A stretch of 64,000 nucleotides of DNA from contig NZ_WHOD01000003.1 in assembly GCF_013141765.1 (NCBI RefSeq), positions 62,001 to 126,000 on the forward strand. The letters run 5' to 3'. This document shows, piece after piece, positions 9,543 through 18,463 of the stretch (the first letter of the stretch is position 1; each line of letters begins with the position of its first letter). The notes under the pieces were generated by a model. That model did not search any database. It was not told the origin of the DNA and was given only the letters and a program-made list of their open reading frames with translations. A program made the position numbers and the translations under genes. Origin of the DNA: Paenibacillus foliorum (lineage in GTDB: Bacteria > Bacillota > Bacilli > Paenibacillales > NBRC-103111).

Positions 9543-10868
9543 TTACTTGTAAAGATCCTTGATTTTAGACATAACCGTAGTAATCGCTTCCTCTGGGCTC
9601 TTATTTCCCTCAGTTACAAGCACAATCATATCCGACGATTCTTTCATTGCATTATCAAATTTAGGATTTGCAGCTGGAAGCGGCGATGCTGTTTTCATCT
9701 GTTCATTAAATACTTTGGCATAATCATCCTCGTTCATTTCCGGTAAAGCGGCAATCGACTTGCGTGAAGACATGACGCCATTCGTTTTATGATAGATCTG
9801 CATAGCGTCTTTCGAAACGAGGTACTTAACCAATTCAGCCGCGGCTGTCTTCTGCTTACCTGCTTTAGTTATAATTAATTGATGCTCGGTAAATACCGTT
9901 TCACTGCGACCTGTCTTACCGATCGGTACAATTGAAACTCCCCATTCTTTATCAAAAGCTTCACCTTTTCCACTCATCGTGCGGAAGCTGCTGCGGCCGA
10001 AGTCCCCATCAATCAGGATTCCAAGCGTACCGTTCGCGAACATGCCGCGAAGATCCTTCATAGCCGCACCTTTGGGAGACACCTTGTTATTGATCATGTC
10101 TTTATAATAGGCCAGCGTATCCTTCAATGCCGAGCCTTGGTCATACACAACGGCTCCTTTATCATCAACAAACTTGCCGCCATAGGAAAGCGTCGTTCTT
10201 AGCAGCATGTTGCCTGTATAAGACTCTGTAGATGAGTTCTCGCCAATTCCATAAATCGGATTGCCCTTCTCATCCTTGCCTAATGCTGCGATTTTCTTGG
10301 CGTAGCTAATCAACTCATCATAGGTTTTGGGTGGCTTCTCAGGGTCCAAGCCGGCTTTCTTAAATAACGTTTTATTCCAAAACAAGGCATTCGGATGCGG
10401 CGCCCACGGCATTGCCATTACTTTACCGCTGTAAGTAACGCCTGCTTTACTTCCCGCTACAATGTCATCGACATACTCTTTGCCCAGCGCTTCCTCAAGC
10501 GATTCTGTAATATTCGCTCCTGCGAAGGCAGCCGTGAAATTCTGATTCGCCATAGTCACATCGGGCGGGGTACCACCTGCTGAATTTACGAGGACCTGGT
10601 CCTTGAATTGGGCAAAAGGAATTCCCAGCGACTTGACCTTAATCGTAGGATGCTTTTGTTCGAAATCAGCGATCAGCTTCGTATAAGCATCCTTGGTCGC
10701 ATCCTCTACTGAGATCCAGTTCGCGAACGTAATCTCGACCGGTTTACCGTCTTTACTGCCTCCAGCATCTTTAACCGGTGCCGTATTCCCGCCTGTGCTG
10801 CAGCCTGTCATTGTAGCCATTAAGCTAACGGCCGCAGTCCCGATTATAATCTTGTTCATTTTTTTCAT
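9543..10868 (-). CDS. Extracellular sugar-binding lipoprotein (SBP family 1)
   Basis: 441 residues. A short basic N-terminus and hydrophobic stretch end in the lipobox MTGC, so C23 would be acylated and the protein anchored to the outer face of the membrane. The body shows the MalE-like fold signature (VEITFANWIS, FEQKHPTIKVKSLGIP, NGTLGILIDGDFG). First gene of the transporter unit; a TATAAT-like -10 lies near 10925-10930 on this strand. The YesM/YesN pair upstream is its probable regulator. Ligand unknown; the sulfatase suggests a sulfated or otherwise decorated oligosaccharide. Confidence 0.92.
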   Translation of the reverse strand: MKKMNKIIIGTAAVSLMATMTGCSTGGNTAPVKDAGGSKDGKPVEITFANWISVEDATKDAYTKLIADFEQKHPTIKVKSLGIPFAQFKDQVLVNSAGGTPPDVTMANQNFTAAFAGANITESLEEALGKEYVDDIVAGSKAGVTYSGKVMAMPWAPHPNALFWNKTLFKKAGLDPEKPPKTYDELISYAKKIAALGKDEKGNPIYGIGENSSTESYTGNMLLRTTLSYGGKFVDDKGAVVYDQGSALKDTLAYYKDMINNKVSPKGAAMKDLRGMFANGTLGILIDGDFGRSSFRTMSGKGEAFDKEWGVSIVPIGKTGRSETVFTEHQLIITKAGKQKTAAAELVKYLVSKDAMQIYHKTNGVMSSRKSIAALPEMNEDDYAKVFNEQMKTASPLPAANPKFDNAMKESSDMIVLVTEGNKSPEEAITTVMSKIKDLYK

Positions 10869-10990
10869 GTATCAACCCGCCTTTTCGTATCATATCTTCG
10901 GCAATTTTCTTTGCCCTTGGTTTTATTATAAAATCAATGAAAAACTATTTTTGGTCATTTGTTCAGATGTTTTGGTCTTTTATTCGTGAG

Positions 10991-11008
10991 AAAAACGCCT
11001 TGCGGCGT
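10991..11008 (-). terminator. Terminator after the YesN-type regulator
   Basis: Minus strand: ACGCC-GCAA-GGCGT followed by TTTT. Short but well placed, about 90 bases past the regulator's stop. Confidence 0.55.
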
Positions 11009-11097
11009 CCTTGGTGTACCATTTACGTTTGTGCGTTGTAGAGGGCATGGATGTGGGATTCCGGCCGCTGTTGAAATCGTGTTCCTTTGTCGAAAAT

Positions 11098-12741
11098 TTA
11101 TCCTTTTAATCCACCACCAGATTGCTTGAACTCCATCGGCGTCATTCCTGTAACCTTCTTGAAGACTTTGGTGAAATAGCTTCCGTCCGGATAACCTACC
11201 TGCTCAGCCATAGCCCCCATCTTAACCTCTCCTGCCCGAATAAGCTCCTTGGCTTTTTCTATACGGACTTGCGTCAGGAAGTCGTTAAAGCTGGTGCCCG
11301 TTTCCTTCTTAAACAATTCGCTTAAATAGGTCTTATTCAGATGGACCAGATCAGCCATATGCTGGAGTGAAAGCTCCTCAGAGAATGAGGCATAGATATA
11401 ATCACAGGTTTTGCGAATCGCTTCGCTATATGTATGACGGTAAGCGCCTGCTTCCTCCAGCAGCTTCCCAATGCGCAGCAATAACCATTCTTTAACCTCA
11501 TGGAAAGAAATCAGCTGGCTAATTTCCTGATGGGGTAAGCCGGTATCGAATGCAGCTTGTGCTTCATTCATCCCTTGGCTAAGCTTCCGCCGCAAATTTT
11601 GAAGCAGCAGAAACACGACTTCCAGGCAAAACATTTTTAATTCCTGCTCGGGAACATGCTTTTGGCGCCCCGTTTCTTCCATAAAGCCTTGCATGAATCG
11701 TTTGGCCAGCTCATAATCGCCTCTATCCAAGTAATGCGACCATTCCGAGAGCGCAGCGTTCAGCTCCTTATTATCCTTCTTGGTCGGCCTATCCTCTACA
11801 TCTTCGTACCAAACAACACTTCTTCTTCCATAAAATTGCTTCCTGCTCAGTGCCTCATAAGCTTCTGAGTATTGTCTGCCCAGCAGCGCAAGATCATTAT
11901 AGGTAAGGCTGATGCCAATAGAGACTGGCACGCCAATAAAATCATACAAATGATTGGATATCCGATGGGCATATCGAAGTGTCGCTTCCCGTGCGGATTT
12001 CCCGCCATGCCCCTGTGTATTTACCAATACGACGTATACTCCTTGCTCGAACAGCAAGCTGCAGCCGCCGTTAGCTTCATTCTGCAAGGTTTCATCCATT
12101 ATGTTAAGCATCGCCATATCCAGCAGCTCTCTGCTTTTAATTCTAGCGGTTTGCAGCGTGTTCTTGTAATCATCAATACAGACGGCCATCAATGTAATAT
12201 GCCTTTTGTTCAATGAGATCCTGAAGATGGACATTTTATTATCAAATTCTTGGATTGCTGTGGGTACACCTCTTAACAGCTCGGTAAAATACAAAGAACG
12301 CAGAGCATTTTGGTTTTCATTCAAGGTGCTTTTTAAAGAATCCACTTCCTGGTTTCGCTTTTTTTCGGTATCGATATCTCCCATTACTTTTACAACAGCT
12401 TCCTTCAAGCTTTCCACCGTAACCTCGGCTTTCAAAATGTACTCACTCGCACCAGCCTTCAATGCTTCCGATGCATAGTGAAATTCTCCGTAGGCACTTA
12501 AGATCAGTACTCGTATAGCGGGAAACTCGGATTTGAGCTGCTTAATCAATTCGATTCCGTCCATAATCGGCATTTTAATGTCCGTTATGACCAGATCTAC
12601 CTGAGAAGCCCGGCACAGCTCCAAAGCTTCTTTGCCATTGCCACAAGCACCTGCGATATGCAGCGGTAATCCCGTTTTGAGCAGCAGGATATGAAACCAT
12701 TTGCGGATCTGCACCTCATCGTCTACTACTACAACATTCAT
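11098..12741 (-). CDS. YesN-type response regulator with AraC DNA-binding domain
   Basis: 547 residues. N-terminal receiver (1-125) with acidic pocket D7/D8, phospho-acceptor D54 in VITDIKMPIMDG and conserved K near 104. A long middle region of unknown function follows. The C-terminal 100 residues form the double helix-turn-helix AraC domain (LSLQHMADLVHLNKTYLSELFK, then MAEQVGYPDGSYFTKVFKK). The ATG overlaps the kinase stop (TTATGA), so the two are translationally coupled. Likely activates the sugar transporter operon downstream when the kinase senses the sugar. Confidence 0.93.
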   Translation of the reverse strand: MNVVVVDDEVQIRKWFHILLLKTGLPLHIAGACGNGKEALELCRASQVDLVITDIKMPIMDGIELIKQLKSEFPAIRVLILSAYGEFHYASEALKAGASEYILKAEVTVESLKEAVVKVMGDIDTEKKRNQEVDSLKSTLNENQNALRSLYFTELLRGVPTAIQEFDNKMSIFRISLNKRHITLMAVCIDDYKNTLQTARIKSRELLDMAMLNIMDETLQNEANGGCSLLFEQGVYVVLVNTQGHGGKSAREATLRYAHRISNHLYDFIGVPVSIGISLTYNDLALLGRQYSEAYEALSRKQFYGRRSVVWYEDVEDRPTKKDNKELNAALSEWSHYLDRGDYELAKRFMQGFMEETGRQKHVPEQELKMFCLEVVFLLLQNLRRKLSQGMNEAQAAFDTGLPHQEISQLISFHEVKEWLLLRIGKLLEEAGAYRHTYSEAIRKTCDYIYASFSEELSLQHMADLVHLNKTYLSELFKKETGTSFNDFLTQVRIEKAKELIRAGEVKMGAMAEQVGYPDGSYFTKVFKKVTGMTPMEFKQSGGGLKG

Positions 12742-14537
12742 AAGGATATCAGCTCCTCAGTCTTTACAAATTTGGGAAGCTTAAGGATGACCTTCGTGCC
12801 TTCCCCTTCCTGCGAAAATACCTTTAATCCATATTCCTCACCAAAATGCAGCACTATCCGGTGGTTTACGTTACGCAACCCCATCCCGCTCCCCCTAGAG
12901 AGAATAGCTTCTGTTATATCCGCTGCTCCCCCCGTTTCTAGCTTCGTAATCCCAACCCCGTTATCTGTAATTTCAAACATCAAGCTCTCTTGCTCCTCCC
13001 AGCCCTTCACACTTATACAGCCTGTCCCTTCTTTAGGCTCGATTCCATGAAATATAGCATTCTCCACAATAGGCTGCAGAAGCAGCTTCAAGGTTTGGGC
13101 ATGTGTAATCCTATCATCAATTTGGAATTCGACTTCAAGCTTCCCATCCTGCCTTGCTTTTTGAATATAGACGTAATTTCTCAGGTTATCGATTTCCTCA
13201 CCGACAGATATATATTCATTCTCATCCGTTAACGTTCTCTTGAGCAGCTTTACAAGCGCTACGATAACCGAATCCACCTTTTCAGCCGTTTGGGTCAATA
13301 ACATGTAACGAATTGAAGCCAATGTATTATATAAAAAATGCGTGTTGATTTGCGATTGCAGAGCCTGCAGCTCACTTCTCCGCTTCATTTCCTGCTCCGC
13401 TACAACCCGGTCGTGCAACTGCTCGATCCTCGAAACCATCCGGTTAAATTTGCGTCCCAGTTCCCCTATTTCATCGGTTCCCAGCACATCAGTCCGTTCC
13501 GACAAGTCTCCCATTTCTACCTTTTGCATGCTTCTATATAAACGTTTTATCGGAACTGAAAGACGGTTGGCAATAAAATAAGAGACAAGAATAGAAAGAA
13601 ATAGAACAATTACAAATACAATGATAATTAATAGCTCGGCTCTATAAATATTGGCAAACAGCTTATCAAAAGGTGTATAGGCAATAATCGACCAGCCTGT
13701 GTTTTTAACATTATGGTAGGTTACGAGCATTCTTTTTCCATCAATCTCATCCTTAAAGCTACCCCGATCTCCATTCTTGGCTTGGTTATAATATTTGGTG
13801 TCCTTGATGTTCTGGTGCAGCAAAGACTTTTGAGTGGTCGAAATAATCGTTCCATTGGCATCTAACAGCATAAGCTGATCGTAGTCCTTCATAGCTTCCG
13901 CATACTGCTGGAATAAAAAGCTCTCATTAACATTGATCATAAGCAATCCTAGGGGAGCGCCGCTTTCAAAATCCTTCAGCACCCGAACAGCGGAAACAAA
14001 ATGCTCTTCACTAACCGTTCGAGCCAGCTTAGGAGAAGGATCTGACACCCAGATGATACTGCCGTTTTGACGAAATGCCTCCTGATACCAATCTTCCTTC
14101 TTCAATTCATCTATCTCGACCCGCCCATCATAAAACGTGTGCAGCTCAAAGCCGTTCAAGCCTAGAATCGAGGTATAGTATTCCAACCAAGTGTAAGCGT
14201 ATTTAAAATTAATAATCATTTTGGTTAAAAATTCTTTTTTGGCTCGTTCCTCATACGTTTTCTCAACTGAAGGCTGCATCAAAATTTTACGCAAATCCTC
14301 ATTAGAAAAATAAATATTCGATATGGCTGTAAGATCCGACGCCATAATATCTAATTTCTCGGAAATGAGCCCTAACGTTTTGAGATTAGAGGTAATGGTC
14401 TGCTCCTCAATGGTTTGCTTGGAGATACTTAAGGATATATATCCAAATACCCCTAGAGGAATGACAATCAAGCACAGGAAAGAGATCAGCATTTTTTGTT
14501 GAAGGCTGCTCTTTTTTATAAACATCTCATATTCCAT
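12738..14537 (-). CDS. YesM-type membrane sensor histidine kinase
   Basis: About 599 residues: helix near 15-35, extracellular cache-like sensor region, second helix near 295-320, HAMP domain, His_kinase domain with INTHFLYNTLASIRYM (phospho-His; most relatives have INPHFLYN) and a C-terminal ATPase domain with the N box (QPIVENAIFHGIEPKEG) and G boxes (ITDNGVGI, GSGMGLRNVNHRI). Start is uncertain: ATG 14537 or ATG 14525, neither with a strong ribosome site. The 5' end overlaps the remnant GNAT gene by 22 bases. Confidence 0.92.
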   Translation of the reverse strand: MEYEMFIKKSSLQQKMLISFLCLIVIPLGVFGYISLSISKQTIEEQTITSNLKTLGLISEKLDIMASDLTAISNIYFSNEDLRKILMQPSVEKTYEERAKKEFLTKMIINFKYAYTWLEYYTSILGLNGFELHTFYDGRVEIDELKKEDWYQEAFRQNGSIIWVSDPSPKLARTVSEEHFVSAVRVLKDFESGAPLGLLMINVNESFLFQQYAEAMKDYDQLMLLDANGTIISTTQKSLLHQNIKDTKYYNQAKNGDRGSFKDEIDGKRMLVTYHNVKNTGWSIIAYTPFDKLFANIYRAELLIIIVFVIVLFLSILVSYFIANRLSVPIKRLYRSMQKVEMGDLSERTDVLGTDEIGELGRKFNRMVSRIEQLHDRVVAEQEMKRRSELQALQSQINTHFLYNTLASIRYMLLTQTAEKVDSVIVALVKLLKRTLTDENEYISVGEEIDNLRNYVYIQKARQDGKLEVEFQIDDRITHAQTLKLLLQPIVENAIFHGIEPKEGTGCISVKGWEEQESLMFEITDNGVGITKLETGGAADITEAILSRGSGMGLRNVNHRIVLHFGEEYGLKVFSQEGEGTKVILKLPKFVKTEELISL

Positions 14538-14755
14538 TCCGAAGCCAGCAGCCCCATAATATAAGTATCATAGTACTGCCCATCGCTAAAAGCATGCTTT
14601 CTTAGTTGTCCCTCTATACTAAAGCCTATTTTTTTATATAAGCCTATGGCTTGTTCATTAACTATGGAAACCGGATCATTTAACCATCGGTGTAGCTCCC
14701 TGATATCCTCATTCTCAAACGCTCGAAGAATTACTTGGTATTGATCCACGTCCAT
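14516..14755 (-). pseudogene. GNAT acetyltransferase with the middle deleted
   Basis: 79 codons. The N-terminus (ILRAFENEDIRELHRWLNDP) matches the start of RimJ/RimL-type GNAT enzymes and the C-terminus (NEQAIGLYKKIGF, then SDGQYYDTYIMGLLASEW) matches their end. The roughly 90 residues in between, which hold the acetyl-CoA binding core (R/Q-x-x-G-x-G/A), are missing. The two parts remain in frame and an AAAGGA site remains before the ATG, so a short inactive protein could still be made. I read it as an in-frame deletion derivative. Confidence 0.75.
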
Positions 14756-14925
14756 TCAGTCCTTTACCGTCATTTTCAATAACGATACCATTGTAACAAA
14801 CTTATCCCATTTATGGGTACATAGCGTGAACTCTAACAAAGCTCACCGGATGGTTCTTTGCAATGGATTCCCCTACGTTTGTGCGTAATGGAGGGCGCTA
14901 ATCATCCAAGAACTACAGAAAGCAG

Positions 14926-14957
14926 AAAAAGACCCACATCAACAGGATGTGGGTCTT
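14926..14957 (-). terminator. Terminator of the flavin/electron-transfer genes
   Basis: Perfect 12-bp stem AAGACCCACATC/GATGTGGGTCTT with a 5-base loop, followed on the minus strand by TTTTTC. It overlaps the stop codon of the RnfD-like gene. Confidence 0.85.
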
Positions 14958-15744
14958 AATTGAGTGCTCGTGAAGATACTCTTCTTTTTAATAAGTAGTA
15001 TAAATTCCCCACAAGTAATCCTATATATAAATACATCAAACCTCCATATAATCCATAAATAACCACCCCCACGACCGCGCTAAGGATGCCGAAAATAACT
15101 TGATCCTTATATTTTGCAGGTGAAGTAGGCGGGTCTGTAAGCATAAAAAGTGCAAAGAAAAGAGACGCATTAATAAAAGGGGGCCGAAGTGCGTCAGTTG
15201 CGTCTCCGACATTAATCAACCCCATGATCAATAATAAGATGAAATACATTCCAAGAAATGAAAAAACCTGAGGGAATTTGTTCACACGGTTAGTTACTAT
15301 ATATCCCCCAATTAAAAGAAACACAATTGTCCATGCAGGGATATCCCCGAATGCGCCCCACCAGCTTTGTCCAGTTCGAAAAAAAAGGATGGACAGAAGC
15401 AGTCCGAAAGCCGCTGGATTGAAGATAGGTTTTTTCTTATAGACAAGTAAATGTTTGGATAAAATAGCTATAATGGAAGTGGCCGCAACCATATACCATG
15501 AGGTAGTTGTGCTTAAGATCAAAGCTATGATTAACCCTGTTATAATCGCACCATCCGGCAAAGTTCGCTTCCTTTTGGCAATACGGGAACAGAGGATATC
15601 AACGACTGTAGAAACCCCGACGGCAATGATGCCATTATTAATGCCGCTGATGTTCAGTGACCAAATCGTTGCTATTAATAGAAAGGCAACCATGGAAATT
15701 ATGACATATCCCTTTGGTGTTTTGGTCCATTGGTTTACTCTCAA
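14956..15744 (-). CDS. NqrB/RnfD-like membrane protein of a flavin-based electron-transfer module
   Basis: 262 residues, 8-10 membrane helices. Signature segments of the NQR2/RnfD/RnfE family are present: LPDGAIITGLIIALIL, IFNPAAFGLLLS and FMLTDPPTSPAKY. The SGAT-type stretch that carries covalent FMN in NqrB/RnfD is not found; the corresponding loop reads RPPFINASLFF. The start is TTG at 15744, supported by AGGGAG 8 bases upstream and by only 1 base separating it from the ApbE stop. Probably moves electrons across or along the membrane to the flavoprotein encoded two genes upstream. Similar stripped-down NqrB/RnfD-like proteins occur in ApbE/FMN-binding loci. Confidence 0.8.
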   Translation of the reverse strand: MRVNQWTKTPKGYVIISMVAFLLIATIWSLNISGINNGIIAVGVSTVVDILCSRIAKRKRTLPDGAIITGLIIALILSTTTSWYMVAATSIIAILSKHLLVYKKKPIFNPAAFGLLLSILFFRTGQSWWGAFGDIPAWTIVFLLIGGYIVTNRVNKFPQVFSFLGMYFILLLIMGLINVGDATDALRPPFINASLFFALFMLTDPPTSPAKYKDQVIFGILSAVVGVVIYGLYGGLMYLYIGLLVGNLYYLLKRRVSSRALN

Positions 15745-15745
15745 T

Positions 15746-16642
15746 TTATATGCTCCCTACTCTATATATTTGCAAATCAGATGTAATCAGAATTCCCCTG
15801 AGATCCAGTTGTTCTATTATCGTTCTCCCGCGGTCCAAACCCAATAGGAAAGATGCCGTCGAGAAGGCGTCTGCCATCATGGCGTAAGGGGCTATGACGC
15901 TGCAACTGATCCATTCGTTAGGTGATTGCTTGCTTCTAGGGTCGATGATGTGATGCACGCCGTTTTTTAATGCGGACTTGCGCTCATAGCTGCCTGAGGT
16001 ACATACGGCCTCATTCGAAATTTCAACCGTTTGTATAATTTGTTCTTTGTGCTCTGGATGCTGAATGCCAATACTCCACTTGCCACCTTTTTCATCTACT
16101 CCTCCAGCATATAGATCCCCGCCGGCATTGACGACGAAGCCTTCAAATTCTCTCAGCTCGTGTGCGGCCAAATCGATGGCAAATCCCTTAGCCACGCCTC
16201 CTAAATCAATCACCAGCGGCTTTTGCAAAAATAACGTACGCTCCTGTTCATTTAAGACGATATCTTGATAGGTAGCGGAAATAGACGAAGAACTTTGGAT
16301 AGCTTTCCCAGTTAAATAATGCTGATTGAATCCGTGATCTTCCATCGCTTTCCCCACGGTAGGATCAAATATCCCATTCGTCCATTTGGCCACCTCCAAA
16401 GCAAACTTCAAAGGCTCAAATAAAAACGGACTAACCGGTATCGTAGTCTGTATTTGCCCGCATGCCTCCATCAGCTCACTGTCCAGACTGAAACGACTGC
16501 AGGCATGTTCGACTTTCCGAAATGCCTCAAAAGCACGATCGATAGCCGCTTCTGACTCATTCTTTGATTTCCGAGTGACAACCTGTATACTTACAACGGT
16601 ATCCATAAATAATTTCGTTTTTTCCATGATTGCGGCCATCAT
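15746..16642 (-). CDS. apbE: FAD:protein FMN transferase
   Basis: 298 residues. Transfers FMN from FAD onto Thr/Ser of target proteins on the outer face of the membrane. Family motifs seen: KLFMDTVVSIQV at the N-terminus, FDPTVGKAMEDHGF, VIDLGGVAKGFAIDLA, VNAGGDLYAGG, HHIIDPRSKQSP and the metal-site region APYAMMADAFSTASFLLG. No clear signal peptide, although many Gram-positive ApbE proteins are lipoproteins; its site of action is therefore open. The start overlaps the stop of the FMN-binding gene (ATGA), so substrate and modifying enzyme are coupled. Confidence 0.92.
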   Translation of the reverse strand: MMAAIMEKTKLFMDTVVSIQVVTRKSKNESEAAIDRAFEAFRKVEHACSRFSLDSELMEACGQIQTTIPVSPFLFEPLKFALEVAKWTNGIFDPTVGKAMEDHGFNQHYLTGKAIQSSSSISATYQDIVLNEQERTLFLQKPLVIDLGGVAKGFAIDLAAHELREFEGFVVNAGGDLYAGGVDEKGGKWSIGIQHPEHKEQIIQTVEISNEAVCTSGSYERKSALKNGVHHIIDPRSKQSPNEWISCSVIAPYAMMADAFSTASFLLGLDRGRTIIEQLDLRGILITSDLQIYRVGSI

Positions 16643-17064
16643 GAGGTTTGTGCCTGGGATAGCGCATCTTGTATGGCATCTTTAAATGCTTGTGTACTAT
16701 ACGTTGCACCTGATACATTCTGAACTTGCGCACTTTGTTTTTGTACTACTTCTTGCGGCAACCCGACTACATCCTTTTTTGAATAGTGCATGGCAAAATT
16801 ACTGAATTCAACATCCGTTATTTTATCGTTCTTAATGCTAACTGCTACCTGAATGGAGCCGCGCCGATTTTTTCCAGTTCCATAGAAAGTCCCATTTTTA
16901 TATTGAGTTTTGGGTTGAATGCTGCCTGTCTGAATATTAGTTTGGCTATATTGCGGAGGTTGCTGATAAGATGCCTGAGTTTCAGTTGAGAATAATCCGG
17001 CGGCGTATATCGCTCCAATGGCTGTTGAACAAAGGACGACCCACTTTTTGTTCATCTTTGCCAT
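16639..17064 (-). CDS. Exported FMN-binding (flavinylated) domain protein
   Basis: About 141 residues: N-terminal membrane segment or signal (KWVVLCSTAIGAIYAAGLF), a Gln/Ser/Thr-rich linker, then one FMN_bind domain. The flavinylation motif SGATYST is present near residue 118-124; the Thr in SGAT is the expected FMN attachment site and ApbE, the next gene, would attach it. The start chosen is ATG 17064 with GGAGGG 7 bases upstream; the frame runs further but without a ribosome site. Likely an outer-face electron carrier. Confidence 0.88.
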   Translation of the reverse strand: MAKMNKKWVVLCSTAIGAIYAAGLFSTETQASYQQPPQYSQTNIQTGSIQPKTQYKNGTFYGTGKNRRGSIQVAVSIKNDKITDVEFSNFAMHYSKKDVVGLPQEVVQKQSAQVQNVSGATYSTQAFKDAIQDALSQAQTS

Positions 17065-17161
17065 ATAAATCCCTCCAATGTTCGATAAATTTGTTCCCTG
17101 CAAGACATTTAAATTGTTATACCTACTTTACAACATGTAAGTGAAAACAAAATGAAATAGG

Positions 17162-18463
17162 CTATGCTTCAAAAGCAATTTCAAATACGCTACCTTTACC
17201 TTCTTCACTTGTTACATGAATAAATGCTTGATGACTGCGTAATATGTCTGCCGCGATCGATAGTCCCAATCCGGCTCCACCAAATTCACGTGACCTCGCT
17301 TTATCCACTCTATAGAACCTTTCGAAGATACGCGAAAGCTCATCCTTAGGTATCCCTATCCCGGTATCGGTAACCTGTAGGGTCGTTCTCGAATGAGTAT
17401 CAACTCGATATTTAATAGTCACTTTTCCCCCTGGTGGCGTGTATTTGATCGCATTATCTAACAAAATATAAATCAATTGCCGTAATTGATCTGTATTCCC
17501 TTGAATTACTGATGTATTGGCATCGATAGTCGGCGGATCTATCTGTATATCAACTCCTTTTTTTAGAGCCAGCGGCAGCATGGCCTGATAGGTTTCATAC
17601 GATATTTGACCTAAATCCACAGCTTCCAATTTGAAATTCCATTGTTTCGAGTCGCTGCGAGCCAAAGTCAATAATGACTCGACAAGACGAATCATACGTG
17701 TGACTTCATCCTTTAAACCATCCAACACATGCTGTTCGAACTCGGGCAGCGCTTCTTTGCACTCCTCCAACAGCTCTACGGAAGAATGAATTACGCTGAG
17801 TGGCGTCCTTAGCTCGTGGGAAGCATTGGTTGTGAACTCCACTTGTTGATGATACGATTTTTTTAGGGGGACCATAACTTTCCCTGCAAACAAATAAGCT
17901 AATCCGATAGCAATGGATAACAATATAATAGTGAAGAAAAACAGCATCAGCTTAATACTCCGCAACAACTCGATATCCCTTGTAATGTCGATAGCCATCC
18001 AATAAGTTCCGCCGGAGTTATTTAATTTGTTTGAGCTCACCAAATATACCTCAGTTTTTACTCCGTTCGTGATTTCGAAGCGTTCTCCCTGCTCTCCCTT
18101 CACTTCATTGTTTTGTGCCCATTTCAGAAGTTGATTGGACATTGCTGTATAAGCAGTTGGAGATGTGTAAGTCTTCCCATCCGGGTTAACCAATGCGATT
18201 AACTCATCCGATAGCAAAAAGACCCACTCCATTGTCTTCATTTCACGATCCGACGCTCTCTCTCGTCGTTCTCTTTTCATCTCCTCTACCCGATGCTCCC
18301 ATTGGTGATTCATTTTATCTTTGACATTCACCAATCTCTCTAATTCATTTTTTTGCAACGTTTGCTGAAGAATCAGATAATAAATTACCGTAATTAGAAT
18401 TATAATGACAGCAAGGATGCTACCAAAAAATATCGTCAGCTGTTTTCTTGTTCTCTCGAACAT
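17162..18463 (-). CDS. EnvZ/BaeS-type sensor histidine kinase
   Basis: 433 residues. Helix at about 9-33, extracellular region 34-168, second helix 169-195, dimerisation domain with phospho-acceptor H216 in NASHELRTPLSV, then the ATPase domain (LLDNAIKYTPPGG, VTDTGIGI, GGAGLGLSIA). Extracellular part is short and rich in charged residues. ATG 18463 with GGGGGAG 6 bases upstream; overlaps the regulator gene by 28 bases. Position inside the flavin module suggests it senses a redox or electron-acceptor cue, which is inference. Confidence 0.92.
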   Translation of the reverse strand: MFERTRKQLTIFFGSILAVIIILITVIYYLILQQTLQKNELERLVNVKDKMNHQWEHRVEEMKRERRERASDREMKTMEWVFLLSDELIALVNPDGKTYTSPTAYTAMSNQLLKWAQNNEVKGEQGERFEITNGVKTEVYLVSSNKLNNSGGTYWMAIDITRDIELLRSIKLMLFFFTIILLSIAIGLAYLFAGKVMVPLKKSYHQQVEFTTNASHELRTPLSVIHSSVELLEECKEALPEFEQHVLDGLKDEVTRMIRLVESLLTLARSDSKQWNFKLEAVDLGQISYETYQAMLPLALKKGVDIQIDPPTIDANTSVIQGNTDQLRQLIYILLDNAIKYTPPGGKVTIKYRVDTHSRTTLQVTDTGIGIPKDELSRIFERFYRVDKARSREFGGAGLGLSIAADILRSHQAFIHVTSEEGKGSVFEIAFEA

